From positions 4,800,578 through 4,864,577 of the forward strand of contig OU744450.1 of the NCBI GenBank assembly GCA_916610825.1: a stretch of DNA of 64,000 bases. The letters are read 5' to 3'. A program made the position numbers and the translations under genes. This stretch comes from Haliclystus octoradiatus (Eukaryota; Cnidaria; Staurozoa; Stauromedusae; Haliclystidae). The notes under the pieces were generated by a model. It did no database searches. It worked only from the letters and a program-made list of their open reading frames with translations, and was not told where the DNA came from. Positions 22,195 to 33,882 of the stretch are shown in pieces (positions within the stretch are counted from its first letter, which is position 1; the number at the start of each line of letters is the position of its first letter).

Positions 22195-22764
22195 CTAAAA
22201 AAAGGTCATGGAAATATAAAACAATAAATATTAAGTTAATGTAATAGTTCATATTAAAGTGCACATGACATCAAAAAATGGGAATGGCGAAAAAATGTTT
22301 TCGATTTGGACTCTTATAAGCTGAGCTATTTAATGTTGAAAGTACCGTATTTGAAAAATAGTGTTCCTTCGAAAGTCGGAACTCGTGTTTAAATGACAAG
22401 AGAGCCCACTATGGATAAATAACAAAGTCTAGACTTAAAAAAATTGTAACTTTTTTCCCGCAGAAAAGAAATTGTCCACTTCCCAGAACAGATATGCCCA
22501 TATCTTTGGGACACCTTGTTGGCCATGTATGACTGAAATTGAACGTGAATTGTAGAGTTCAGAAAGGTTTTATTAGACTTCAGTGGAGTTTTTCTGTCAA
22601 AAAAGTGTTACAATACAACTCACCCACGCTTAAAAAATACTAACAAAACAGCTACTCAAACACCCCAGTGAAAAAAAGCTACTAGCTTATCCGGTTTCTG
22701 GTGAAATGATAAATGCAAAAAAATATAGTGTGAAGCGTATAAGCTGTACCAACGGAAAAAAGAA

Positions 22765-22944
22765 TACAGTGAAACCTGTATATAATGGTAAGCTACGAGT
22801 GATATATAAATTGACCATTATAAACAGGTGGCTTTATATACAGGTTTCATTCAATAGAAAATACTATTTCAGACATTGCAAGAGTGACCACCATAGACAG
22901 GTGGTTGCTGTATAGAGGTGAATGCTATAATAGATTTGACTGTA
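22765..22944 (+). mobile_element. TACAGT MITE
   Basis: Complete copy, both ends present, in the intron before NF1 exon 34. Confidence 0.85.
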
Positions 22945-23126
22945 ATAAAAAACGGACTATGGATTGAAATTACACCTCTACACACCTGAATTCAGGCTCT
23001 GACTATTGTCCTTGAATTTGTACAACGCATGCAAATTTTATCTTATTCCAACATAAATTTTGAGGAAAATGCACAATTGCACATATTTGCTTCCTTACCC
23101 CTGATAGTTGTATCGAAATACTGTAC

Positions 23127-23371
23127 CTGTTTAATGCCATATAAGCACCAATCTTTTCTTGATGTGTCCATAACAATTTATGTAAAGTCAAAACGTTTGA
23201 GTTGCTAACAAGGGAATAGCCATGCTGTTCACTGCCATTTAACGGCGCTGCGGCTGAAATATCTTGAAAGAATGTTTGCAATCGATGAAAGTTGGCGGCA
23301 AGAAGTGTATTGAATACTTCCATGTGAGCTTCTTTGGTGAATAGCACGTGGTTGGCAAGGTTTTGTAAAAT
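23127..23371 (-). CDS. NF1: NF1 exon 33 (end of GAP domain)
   Basis: Longest exon, 245 nt, phase 0 in, 2 nt out. ANHVLFTKEAHM and LHKLLWTHQEKIGAYM match human ANHVLFTKEEHM and LHRLLWNNQEKIGQYL. Confidence 0.98.
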
Positions 23372-23506
23372 CTAAAATTGAAGAATTGGGAAAATTAAAA
23401 ATAAAATTAAAATAAAATTAGATGACCAGAAAAGTGTTGTATGTAGAGTTAATTCTATGGAATGTTACGGATGTATGCTCTGGTAAGTTTTACACAACAA
23501 AATTAC

Positions 23507-23583
23507 CTTAGATAACAGCATTAGTCCGCGGCGCATCTTGTCTGTTGGTCTTTGATATAGTATACCAGTATGATGAGGTGAAA
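23507..23583 (-). CDS. NF1: NF1 exon 32 (GAP domain)
   Basis: 77 nt, 2 nt in, phase 0 out. RPTDKMRRGLMLLSK matches human PPPRIERGLKLMSK. Confidence 0.96.
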
Positions 23584-24350
23584 CTGTAAGTAGTTGAAAA
23601 AAATATAGATGTTAAAAAATGAAAAATAGGAAAGTAGTAGAAAGGTAGGAAACAAGCCACATGGGGGTATTTCGATGCTATAGTGGAAAATGTTTTAGCT
23701 GGAAGTTTGGGAGATGTCACTTGTCTATGTAGTAAAATATCCCCATTAGAAATTCTGTTCAGATGTCAATTTCAAAGGAGCTTGGTGGGTGGGTGAAATT
23801 GTGCCAACCGTGGTCCTTTCAATCTGTTCATTGCGTGACGATCGCAAAATATTTCTGTTTATCACAATGTTGATGGAATCAGTGAGGACACCTCTCCCTT
23901 ATCAAGCATGTACGCCCCCTTTTGATCAAACCCTATCAACTGAGTATGAAACGTTCTTACACAGTCTATGAATTGCAACGTCCTCTTTTCACTATTGTAT
24001 CACTGGTAGTTGTCTGTCTGTAGACTGTAGCTAGCTTTCTGGTATGTAATCGGTTTGCAGACAATCCCAACTTCCAGCTTCAGCTAAATATTCAGTTAAC
24101 ATCATGAAAACTCATGTCAAATTGGGCCAATCAATGCGCATGAACAGTCCATCTACCTTTCATGAACTCATGAATTGTTTTGAAAGGGGTACCCACATTC
24201 AATATGTTATTTTGTCTCTAGTGGAACATGGTAATTACTCATTACAAAACTGAATTAGTAGGCCAAAAAAATCCAAAAGTTTACAACTAAAGGTGCTAAT
24301 GATAAATATCATATCAATGTTATAGAAATAGCAATATGATTATCTCATAC

Positions 24351-24432
24351 CGATTGCCGGGTTGATGAATCGTAAAAATATTGTGCTTGTCACTGCATCA
24401 AAACATCGATCTTCAAAACGTTCTTCGACAAC
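24351..24432 (-). CDS. NF1: NF1 exon 31 (FLRFINPA motif)
   Basis: 82 nt, phase 0 in, 1 nt out. TIFLRFINPAI is the Ras-GAP FLR signature. The FLR arginine (human R1391), which stabilises the finger loop, is kept. Confidence 0.98.
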
Positions 24433-25049
24433 CTGGAAATAAGAAAAACAAAGATTCAACCAGCTAGAGTATATTATCTTGAGCTGTGAAAGTCTTTTAA
24501 AAACAAAGTTTCAATTGATTATGGAAATTACTTTCTCACATGTATACTATGTAAACCTGTTTACTCTCCTTTCTCCGTAGCTGACAATAACTTAACAAAG
24601 TCCAAACATTGCTCAAACCACTGTGTTTTATTATCATTGTGTATATCTTATGCTTTATACAGTACAGTACTGTATGTTTACTGAGAATTTCACTTGGTTT
24701 CTCAATCAATCATGCTTTATTTTTGCAGATATCCCTGAAATTCACTTAAAAATAACTAAAAATTATGTTTCTCATACATCCTTGAAAATTCACTTGAAAA
24801 TAGCTGAAAATCATATTTTTTTCATAGAACAGAGAAAGTTCACTTGAAAAAAATTGAAAATCATGTTTCAAATACATCGTTGAAAATTCACTTGAAAATA
24901 GCTGAAAAGCATATGATTGGCGCAACATTTAATGGACAACAGCCAATTATCTAGCTAAGTCAGACTCTAGTTAAGTGAGTAAATAAGAAAACATTGCCAT
25001 AAATCACTAAATTTGACGTATGTTGTGCTAAACAAACAATGCTATGTAC

Positions 25050-25092
25050 CTTGTACAAAATATGACTCATCCCTGATAACTGAGGTGGAAAA
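25050..25092 (-). CDS. NF1: NF1 exon 30 (43-nt small exon)
   Basis: Smallest exon found, 43 nt, 1 nt in, phase 0 out. FFPPQLSGMSHILYK matches human FPPQLRSVCHCLYQ. Confidence 0.93.
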
Positions 25093-25346
25093 CTGTAACA
25101 CAGACAAAAGTAATCAATATTAATTAATTTCATAAAATAATTACAAAACTATGAGTAAAACATTGCAATTGTTATTGTTGCAATATAAAGCAAATACATG
25201 AGTGTGGTGAATGTTTAAACAAATAACATTGCGAATTGTGAACGGATGCAAAGGTTTTACGGTAAGAACAAGATCAGCATATATATACAAAATGGTTTAA
25301 TTCATTTCAAATCACACACACAGACAACGAAAGTCTGTCTACTTCC

Positions 25347-25560
25347 TTTTTTTTTTGGATTTATCATTTTTCCACAAACCGGGTAAGCTTGCAGCTTTTT
25401 TTTCACCGGAGTGGTTGGTTAATTTGTTAGTATTTTGAAGATTGTGTGAGTTTAATAGCCGGATGCCCTTCCTGACGCAACCTATAGTGCTCCGGACAGG
25501 GATTGAACCCGAGACCCTGCGGGCCGTGGTCCAACGCCCTAGCCACTACACCAAGGCCGC
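25347..25560 (-). mobile_element. tRNA-headed SINE (GGAAGGGCATC type), best copy
   Basis: On the minus strand the head GCGGCCTTGGTGTAGTGGCT holds an A box and GGGTTCAATCCC a B box of Pol III. The body contains GTCAGGAAGGGCATCCGGC, and the 3' end is a short T/A-rich tail. Confidence 0.85.
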
Positions 25561-25611
25561 ACCAAAGTATACTCAGTGGAACTTGGAAAACTACAAAGCC
25601 AAAATTTAACA

Positions 25612-25960
25612 TACAGTGAAACCTGTATACAACAGACAAATTGACCACCACCATAGACTGATAGCCTTTACATACAGGTCTGTAGGGTCCGACAAAAGTA
25701 AGCATCCTGGAATCCTAGATTCCGGAAGGTTAGAGCAAATTCAGAAGAAAATTGATACCTTTATGATTTATCAGTCTGAATCTCAACAAAAAAAATTCAG
25801 AAGAAAATGATGAAATGTCTCCAGGATTCCAGAAGGTTAAACCTTATGTTGGACCCTGCAGGTCTGATTCAATAGAAAATATTATTTTAGACATATCAAA
25901 AATGACTACTCTAGACAAATGGCTGCTGTATAGACTGTTATTACAGGTTTGACTAAATAG
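25612..25960 (+). mobile_element. TACAGT MITE interrupted by a hAT MITE
   Basis: Left part 25612-25682 and right part from 25859; the insert is 25683-25858. Confidence 0.85.
25683..25858 (+). mobile_element. hAT-type MITE (CAGGGTCCGAC), nested
   Basis: 176 bp, ends AGGGTCCGAC / GTTGGACCCTG. The flanking 8-bp CAGGTCTG is duplicated exactly (25675-25682 and 25859-25866) within the host MITE. Confidence 0.9.
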
Positions 25961-26068
25961 GTTTGTAGTATATCAACTAGACATTGAAGATTCAAATGCT
26001 CAAATATTTTAAATATTATTAGATATTCCATTGAACCTGTCTAGCTGGTTGTCTGAAAATAGTAGTAC

Positions 26069-26346
26069 ATTCAAACCTGTTATAGCTACCACCTGTATAT
26101 AGTGACCACCTCAGTGATATACAAATATACTATTCTATAAGATCAATCATGCATATAAATGCACCTGTCAATAGTGGTCAATTAGGTAGATAAATGGACC
26201 ACTTTATCTCTAGGTGGCCTTTATATACATGATTGATTTGATAGAAAATGCATCTTTGGACATTGCTATTTTAGACATTATAAGAGTGACCACTATAGAC
26301 AGGTGGTCGCTTTATAGAGGTGACTGTTATAACAGGTTTGACTGTA
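26069..26346. mobile_element. TACAGT MITE, composite copy
   Basis: Both ends present (CATTCAAACCTGTTATAG and ATAACAGGTTTGACTGTA), with inner segments in inverted order. Ends 34 bp from NF1 exon 29. Confidence 0.7.
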
Positions 26347-26380
26347 CAATGCAAAATGAAATGGTATAAAGTACACATAC

Positions 26381-26473
26381 AATTCTTTTGAACCAGAAAC
26401 ACGATCGACAAATGCTGTAATGAGGTTATTAACACGTTTTCGATTGACATCAATATCCTCGCCAGGTTCAAGC
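26381..26473 (-). CDS. NF1: NF1 exon 29 (GAP domain)
   Basis: 93 nt, 1 nt in, 2 nt out. LEPGEDIDVNRKRVNNLITA aligns with human LEPSESLEENQRNLLQMTEK. Confidence 0.92.
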
Positions 26474-26884
26474 CTAAAATACGAAGCAAAACATCAATAT
26501 TTAAATTAAAAACTATCAACTGCTGTGAACTAAAGCATTATAATTCATCCCCCTCCCCTGTAATGTTGATCTGCTACAAAGAGCTAAGTCATTGGCGCTC
26601 ATATAAAGCTAATATTAAAGGAGATTGCATTGCATATCCTTAGATTTAGATTAGAATTAAAAGCATATTCATTATAGAACGAAGAACACAGACAAAGTTC
26701 AATAAAACATTTCACTTTTCGCAACATTTCAATTTTTGAATAATTGTTTATGTAATTCAATGAAATGAAAACACGAAATTGGAATATCATTCAATTTTTA
26801 ATCAATGTTTTAACCTTCTATCCAACGCCGTGCTGTTTGCTAGCCTAGCCGGAATTTGTGGGGCCTTCAACACTGATGGCTACT

Positions 26885-27080
26885 TAACGGTAGTAGTATA
26901 GACAGTCTAATTATAGGAATGTGCCGTACCTCTTATGCTTAACGTATTTGCTACACAAAGAATGCACAAATCACGGTCAGACATAGCTGACAAAGAAACT
27001 TGTAGATAAGACAATTTACGATACAAAACATAATGAAAAGATATTACTTTCTCATAGCCCCTTCGAAACATCTCCTTTGG
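26885..27080 (-). repeat. Repeat with conserved open frame (copy 2)
   Basis: LQVSLSAMSDRDLC matches copy 1, then the frame shifts. Confidence 0.55.
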
Positions 27081-27124
27081 TTGCTACGTAACTACTTAAT
27101 GATAGGCTGTATTGAAATATTTAC

Positions 27125-27297
27125 CTTGCTGGGTCGGCTTCATAGGATTGATTTCCATCATCTGACATTGATAAAAGTAATGGTTCTAATAGAAGTTGTA
27201 GATATCTTGAACCAAACATCTTGAATGAAATTGTCATTGTTTTACTAGCCAATGTATTGCCACGAAACAGTGTTTGCATACTTTCTGTGTTGCGAAC
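27125..27297 (-). CDS. NF1: NF1 exon 28 (arginine finger)
   Basis: 173 nt, phase 0 in, 2 nt out. SMQTLFRGNTLASKTM carries the catalytic arginine finger (human R1276 in TLFRGN), which reaches into the Ras active site. The exon ends at the site where vertebrates insert the alternative 63-nt GAP exon. I see no equivalent exon in the next intron. Confidence 0.98.
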
Positions 27298-27514
27298 CTA
27301 AAGATAAAGATTTTATGAATAATGGAAAATGTTTTAACTGATTTTCTCATGGATTTTTCAGTTCAGATTTAGGATAAAGATTGAAGAGCAGAAAATTTTC
27401 CCAGAAGCTTGTTGTCATTTATCTCAAACCATTTTGGAGGTATATTTTGGCGGTGACAAAAGGGTGACTGAGTAAGAACTTGTGATACTTAATTGCCAAT
27501 ATGTGATAAAGTAA

Positions 27515-27862
27515 TGTAAGTAATGTAGACGGTGTCGCCATATCGAACGCACCCGTACCACTCCTCTATTTCTAGATGAGTGGCTTTTTTCGCTGAGAGC
27601 AATGATTTTAAACGCTCTTTGTTGATCTCAGCCGCAACACTGCAGATCAATTTCAACAGATTTCATGGCAGATAGGTCTTGATTGTCAATGCGCAACGAT
27701 TAGGAGGATTAGCTCAGATGGCAGAGCAACCGAACTTCAGATCGGATCGACTGTGGTTCAAATTCCCCCAAGGTCAACTCAGCTTTGACTTTATCCGAAA
27801 CATCAAATGAGTAGCATCTGAGGATGGCGGAGGGAATGGTCCAGAGGTAGCATTGCATTGTG
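27515..27862. mobile_element. Two partial SINE copies in inverted order
   Basis: A minus-strand body (27515-27700) joins a plus-strand head and first body part (27702-27862) of the same SINE family. Confidence 0.7.
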
Positions 27863-28138
27863 AATATGTGATAGAAAGGGAAGAAAAGATATTAAACAAC
27901 GATGAGAGACAAAGGGTCCGTACTCGTTTGATTGATTTTGTGAGACAAGGAAATTGTTTTGCTATTGTCAGGCAACAAATTGCTTGCAAGTATCCAAAAG
28001 TAGTTACAATGACTTGGCAGTGTGACTGGTGTTTGAATGGTGGCAGTGACAGATTAGGTCCTATCAATAAAAGGTTAAATGAACGGATCCCACCTTTCAA
28101 GCAACAAACAATGGTTTGGATTGTACAACAAGTTCAAT
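27863..28138 (+). CDS. Unidentified open frame after a SINE
   Basis: About 92 codons open, polar (EYVIEREEKILNNDERQRVR start, ends WIVQQVQ), continuing from SINE sequence upstream. The stop overlaps an AATAAA (28136-28141). No domain recognised. Antisense to NF1 within an intron; it may be a retroposed fragment or chance. Confidence 0.25.
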
Positions 28139-28283
28139 AAAACATTAAATGTATGTATGTATATATATATATATAGTAGTAATATCAAGGTACTTGTGTT
28201 GTCTTTGCTGTTTCAATAGTGCTCGATGCCATAAATGCAGAGCTGTTTAATAATTAATAAACGAAAAAATCAGACATTCATAT

Positions 28284-28323
28284 TTGCTACTATTAGTTTC
28301 ACGCCAAGGCGATCATCAGGCAA
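28284..28323 (-). ncRNA. Hammerhead ribozyme motif, mirror copy
   Basis: Identical motif in the left arm, read on the minus strand (the NF1 sense strand). Confidence 0.75.
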
Positions 28324-28362
28324 TTTAATCTGATTAATCTGATTTAATCTAATCAGATTAAA

Positions 28363-28402
28363 TTGCCTGATGATCGCCTTGGCGTGAAACTAATAGTAGC
28401 AA
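28363..28402 (+). ncRNA. Hammerhead ribozyme motif, UUGC/GCAA type
   Basis: UUGC (28363-28366), CUGAUGA (28367-28373), helix II CGCC/GGCG flanked by U-U, GAAA (28386-28389), helix III ACU-AAU-AGU, A28398, GCAA (28399-28402). Confidence 0.75.
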
Positions 28403-28528
28403 ATATGAATGTCTGATTTTTTCGTTTATTAATTATATATATATATATATATATATGATCATAAAGCGCAATTGTCAATGCTCATCAATGAATAAATTAA
28501 TATATAACAAGGTACAACATCAATTTAC

Positions 28529-28612
28529 CTCTTGTCGGAACAGATTCCAGTAGAGTTGAAAGAGAAGACCTTTGATGTCAAATACTGTGACAAGAACTCT
28601 AGCAAAATCATC
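28529..28612 (-). CDS. NF1: NF1 exon 27 (GAP domain)
   Basis: 84 nt, phase 0 on both sides. DDFARVLVTVFD matches human DELARVLVTLFD. Confidence 0.96.
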
Positions 28613-28938
28613 CTAATGAATACGAAATAAATAAAGATAAATGTTTTCTTCGTTTAATCTTCAATTAAATGTAAAGTATGCTACAGTACTATTTTTGAAT
28701 TGTTTATAGGGATGAAACGATAAAACACAAAACTTTGTTGTTGCCCATTATTCTTTGTGTTGATTTTTTTTTTGCATCATCGAATTATCAAATTCCATTG
28801 AAACTATGAGAGAACCTTCGTTTGACAATTGAATGCAGAAATAGGTTGATTATATTGATTTGACCAGCTAGTCAAGCAAAAGAAAGTATACTTATTTTCA
28901 AAGAAGCAGCATAATGTTTATTCCAAAAACGCAAACCT

Positions 28939-29143
28939 CAGGGTCCGACAAAACCCAGCAACATGGCAACTAGGTTTCCGGAAGGCTGGCAAAAATTCAG
29001 AAGAAAATGGATATTGTTTCATTTTTCTCCACAAAATTAGAGAAATGACAATAGTACAAGGAACCTTCCAGATGAATCGTTTACAGAAGTTGTTTGAATA
29101 AAAAGTCCGGTTTCAGAAAGGATAAAACATTTGTCGGACCCTG
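28939..29143 (+). mobile_element. hAT-type MITE (CAGGGTCCGAC)
   Basis: Exact 8-bp target duplication GCAAACCT (28931-28938 and 29144-29151). Confidence 0.92.
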
Positions 29144-29571
29144 GCAAACCTAAAAAGCATATCTATAGAATTATCATTTAGAATAACATTTTATCACCTT
29201 CAATACAATAATGTACAACGATAGGATATTTCTCAAGTCAAACGTTGATCAATGTTATCCTCAAGTTAATAAGAAATCAATTATTTTTCTAGATTTAGAA
29301 TTGATATTCATATAATATTAGTATAGCAAACCAGATTGTGTCATACAAGTAATTTCCACAAGCACTGAGTCAAGATTCAGCCTTCTGGAATCCTAGAGGC
29401 ATTTCAACATTTTCTTCTGAAGTTTTTGTTGTTGAGGTTTGACCAAAAAATCATAAAACTATCAAATTTCTTCTGAATTTGCTCTAACCTTCCAGTATAT
29501 AGGATTCAAGGATTCCTACTTTTGGACAAGCATATTTAAATACTGTATAATAAATTTAAAATAAAGCAAAC

Positions 29572-29712
29572 CATTTGATCAATTCCAATGACATTTGCTA
29601 ACGCCATGGCAATGGGGAATTCTCCCGCAGCATCCATCAATGTAATCATTGAAACCAAACGTTCAAAGCGATCTTCTAAAACAGTTTCAGCTAGATTTTC
29701 AAACTCTGTACC
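29572..29712 (-). CDS. NF1: NF1 exon 26 (GAP domain begins)
   Basis: 141 nt, phase 0 on both sides. LAETVLEDRFERL and FPIAMALANV match the human stretch that leads into the GAP-related domain. Confidence 0.98.
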
Positions 29713-29788
29713 CTGCAATGATAAGAAATAAATCAGATTACCACAATATCTAGCATATCAGAATAACTAATTGATGCAAGCTTAGCGT

Positions 29789-29913
29789 CCCTGCAAAAAA
29801 CCGTTCAGGAGTTCATGAACATTTCATGAACAATTCATGAACGTTAAATGGTCCCAAATTTCATGAACTGTTCATGAACTGTTTATGAACTCCTGCACTG
29901 TTTTTCGCAGGGG
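29789..29913. mobile_element. TTCATGAAC-rich MITE, compact
   Basis: Ends CCCTGCAAAAAACCGTTCAG / CTGTTTTTCGCAGGG are inverted repeats; the inside is built of GTTCATGAAC-like words. Confidence 0.8.
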
Positions 29914-30380
29914 CATTGCAAATCTATACCGATTGCTTTGTCATTTCACAGAATCAACAGTAGTGCTGAGGCGTTTTGTCACAAATACATCATGGGTTCC
30001 CTCCAGAGATCATAAACCCACAAACTGTTAATCGTCAATCTACCCTATTAAAAAACGTCTGTGTGTTCATGGCAATTTTAATACCGGTACTCTTGTAAGT
30101 TCAAAACAAAACAATATACAAGTTGCAATGTTAGCTTAACATCAAAAATTCATTAGAGTGACATTATAGATTTGGCACTAATAGTATAGAAAAGGGAAAC
30201 AGTAAATCATTAATAGAAAAGCATAAACTCGTGAAGATGATTGAGTAGCTGTTCATTTGCTAATACTTCTTGAAAATAAATGATGGACATTGAAATGGAT
30301 GGAGCAGTGCAACAATTGCAAAAAGTTTCATGGAGGCTTATGTGATACTGTCGAACAAAGAGTTTGTTTCCCTCTACGGC

Positions 30381-31069
30381 TTGACTTGCTCCAAGTCTCA
30401 CTTATTTTTATGACGATTTTGATATGTTGGTAAGTGAGACTTGTGTCCTTTGCACATTCTATTGTTTTCCAAGACAAAAGAAACACATCAAACTATGCAA
30501 ATGACGTAAAATATTTTCAAGGTGTCCAGGGTGTCGTCTTCATTCCAAATTCGTTTTTGCAAACATGGCGTGCAAGTTAGCCTAAATTTAGACATGATTT
30601 AAACGATTTAAATTGGCTTCATGATCATCAGTTAAATCTTTAGAGCTGCCGAAAATATTATAACTGAAAATATGCTGTTGTTCTTGCTTCAACAAACTGA
30701 TTTTGGCAAGTTGTTGCTTTTTAAAATGTTGCAAATTTTCTCAGTTTTGAATGATCGTTGTGGTGGCGAGGAATGCCATAGATTTATTCCTGTAGTCAAT
30801 GTTTTAGTAAGTTTGATCAAAAATCAAGCAATTACTAAAAAGAAATTGTATAAGCTCTTCAAAGGTAGATGTTTTTAACCATAACTTGACGCTATATGAA
30901 CCCCCGATTATTTCATTTCTCTACGATGTAAAAATTTATGAAAACAATGAGATCAGACATGCCGGTGTTGGGCAGAATCATGCCCAACACTTGACAAAGG
31001 ACACAAGTCCCGCTTACCAACCATCAAATATCGGCACATCAAAGTAAGCGGGACTTGGAGCCAGTCAAT
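30381..31069. mobile_element. 689-bp transposon remnant with ~65-bp inverted ends
   Basis: Ends TTGACTTGCTCCAAGTCTC and GGGACTTGGAGCCAGTCAA. The 8-bp TCTACGGC occurs on both sides (30373-30380, 31070-31077), so hAT-like. Inner short frames show no transposase motif. Confidence 0.75.
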
Positions 31070-31208
31070 TCTACGGCCAAATATACTGAAGACTCTCAAC
31101 AGCAATGTCATTTACTCAAAAAATACCTGATAAATTTTTTCCCAGGACTTCGACACAATCTTTAAAGTACAAGGAAAGTTGAAATATTGTAAACAATTTC
31201 AGAATTAC

Positions 31209-31279
31209 CTGCTTAAGAATATCAGTCATAACTTCCATGAATGTAGCACGTGTTTGTGGATCTTCATGATAACCAAGTC
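31209..31279 (-). CDS. NF1: NF1 exon 25
   Basis: 71 nt, 2 nt in, phase 0 out. DPQTRATFMEVMTDIL matches human DLQTRATFMEVLTKIL. Confidence 0.97.
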
Positions 31280-31823
31280 CTACAGAATAGAGTAAAATAT
31301 ATGTATATAACAGCCGTTTGAGGAGAACGCAGATGCTAAAGGGTGACTGTCATCAGGGGGAGAAAATGATGGACCACTGGGACCGTTGGTCGCAGTCACA
31401 AAATTGAGCAATAGAATTCCTGCAGGCACATTTTTCTAAATAGAAAAATATTCTGAATCTATGAATAATTCATAAAGTTTATTAATGAAACTGAATAAGA
31501 TTAAGTGATGCATAAGGATGAAACTGATTAGTCTATGCATTAATGATGTTGGTTTAAATTTGCTTGCCAGGGAAATTTCCTGTACTATATTTGAAGGCAT
31601 TCTTATATGGCAAAATTATGTTGTCACACTCCCCACTGAAAAATTATTTTTGACCCCTGACAGTCATACAAGGTGGAATGATGCCAATCAATAGAAGATA
31701 CTATTTTTTGAGTTCTTGAACTATTCTCAGTTAACAGACGGGAAGGGACATAAATAAGAAGAATAAAGTCATCAACATACTATCTATAATAAAAAAACAT
31801 AGTATGTGTACAGTGCCACTTAC

Positions 31824-32008
31824 CAATAGAATGCATCAATCCACAATCAATATTAGAAGATAACATGTTAGACATAGCTTGTACTGTGCTGGCTCGTAAG
31901 TTGGCATAATGAGGCGCAAGTGTATGTTTAGGGATGCCTGGCTTGGGTGACTTATCTTCTGGCAATTCATAACATTTATTCAAGATATTCATAAAGAGAG
32001 TGAAATGC
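31824..32008 (-). CDS. NF1: NF1 exon 24
   Basis: 185 nt, 1 nt in, 1 nt out. SNMLSSNIDCGLMHSIG matches human SNLLNANVDSGLMHSIG. Confidence 0.97.
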
Positions 32009-32686
32009 CTAAAAATTAAAAAGACGGGACCAAATAAATGATAAATATCCCATTATCGTATAACAGTGAATACAAATACCAATGATGTTCAGGGTCAATT
32101 TTGACGAGGAAAGAGTCACACTGTGTAATGCAACAATGACCGTATGACATGTACGGATAGCAAAATAGTTCATTCGGAATCTGTTGTGTTCAAAAAGGCG
32201 ATATATACACTTTGGTGTTTTTGGCATGCTAATAATACTTTTACAACATCTTTGTGGCTTGTCCATACCGTCAACTATAACTGATGGTATTCTTAAAAAT
32301 ATCCAATACCTGCGTTATAATAAATAGTGCACCTGTTATTGAGTGAACTCCGACACCAGGGCTCATTAAAATGAGGGCTGCTGGGACCGCCAGTTGCAGG
32401 CAATGGAATTTACTATACGCACAACGTTTAAAATGTCAGCATTCAAAAGGAATATTATAGGCTTTCCTGAAATAATAACCCATGAATAGTTTGGGAATGT
32501 TTCAATCAATATCGATCTCACTAAAATGGTATCCTTTCTGTAACTTAGCTGACATTTTGTAAGGAAACAATTTGATGGCAGGAACAAAATACTTTGATGG
32601 CCCCCTTCAGTGCCTAAGACCCCGAAAGAGAAGACCCAAATCCCTAACAACTACAATTACAGAAACACGCCAAAAGGTACTACACA

Positions 32687-32833
32687 CAGGGTCTGACAAA
32701 AGTAAGAATCAAATGAAGGCTAGAGCAAATTTAGAAGAGAATTGATAATTTTGTGATTTACTGGTCAAACCTCACCAAAGAAATTCAGAAGAATATGTTG
32801 AAATGCCTCTAGGATTCCAGACGGCTGAACCTG
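32687..32833 (+). mobile_element. hAT-type MITE, right end deleted
   Basis: Left end CAGGGTCTGAC. The right terminus is shortened, yet the 8-bp duplication ACTACACA is exact (32679-32686, 32834-32841). Confidence 0.8.
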
Positions 32834-32865
32834 ACTACACAAAGCAATTTCCGTTAACAACTTAC

Positions 32866-32979
32866 TTCAGAAAAAGTTGTGATTTCGCATCCATAACATC
32901 TGAGTCAACATTATCCGGTTGAAGTGGTAAACCTTTTAGTAATACAACAATTGCTTTGACAGCAGCTTCATCAAGTGTA
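32866..32979 (-). CDS. NF1: NF1 exon 23
   Basis: 114 nt, 1 nt in, 2 nt out. LLKGLPLQPDN and DAKSQLFLK match human LLAGLPLQPEE and EAKSQLFLK. Confidence 0.96.
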
Positions 32980-33882
32980 CTAAAAACACAACATAGAATC
33001 TCAGTGTAAAACAATAGAGTGTAATGCAATTCAGTATGAAATATTGCTTATATGCTGTGCTAGGGCGTGGGACCACTGCTTTTGTATGCAAACAAGAAAA
33101 TCTTAAAATACTGAAGAAACCTTAATTTTCAATAAAGAGTTTTGAGGATGTTATGTTATTGATATTGACCATAGAAGCTGTTTTTAGATTTGAATTATTC
33201 AATGTTTGAATATGTTATTAATTACGGTTCAGTTGGATTAGTTGACGTGAAGGTAAGATCATATTATGAAATTTCTAAAAATCTTGAAAACACAAATTTG
33301 AGTTTTTAGTTCTCATTCTTGGTACTAATACTGATATCCTGATGTAAATTACTTGAATTGGACGCGATAAAGCTAGGGTGTGCTTATTGCTTTATAGAAT
33401 AACTAGCACACTTATTACAAACTTGTAAATTACTCTTTTATTTTCTTACTTATATGTTAATATTTCTGAAAATTTCTGATCAAATTGGAAATTCTCATTT
33501 GTGAGGTTAAGTTTGAATTCTAAGACCGATTGTGTTTTGAATCCGGTATTGTCTGATGTTGATATGGTGATTTTATTTCATAACTCTAAACCAATCAGAT
33601 TGATTGAATCAATTTTGTTATTGTACCATGATGATCAAAGGATATAAATTGTTGAATATTTGTAAAGATGGTTTTATATCCAGAGCAATCTGTTAACAAG
33701 AGTTGGGAAATATTGTATGAATATCAATTCTAAACCTAGAACAAATAATTGATTCTCATTCATGAGCCACTCTCAGCGCCTATTAGACAGATGCCAGTCA
33801 CATGATTTTATAGAAGTCGCCATTTTTGTTCTGTCAAGCCCAGGTGGAAAAATCTGAACAAAGCGCGTAATAATAATATCAT

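Larger units (their letters stand above)
28208..28440. repeat. Fold-back element, ribozyme family
   Basis: Long arms (about 28262-28335 and 28350-28427) are inverse copies. The head GTGCTCGATGCCATAAATG lies at 28219-28237. TA runs flank it (28159-28177, 28435-28456). Confidence 0.9.
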
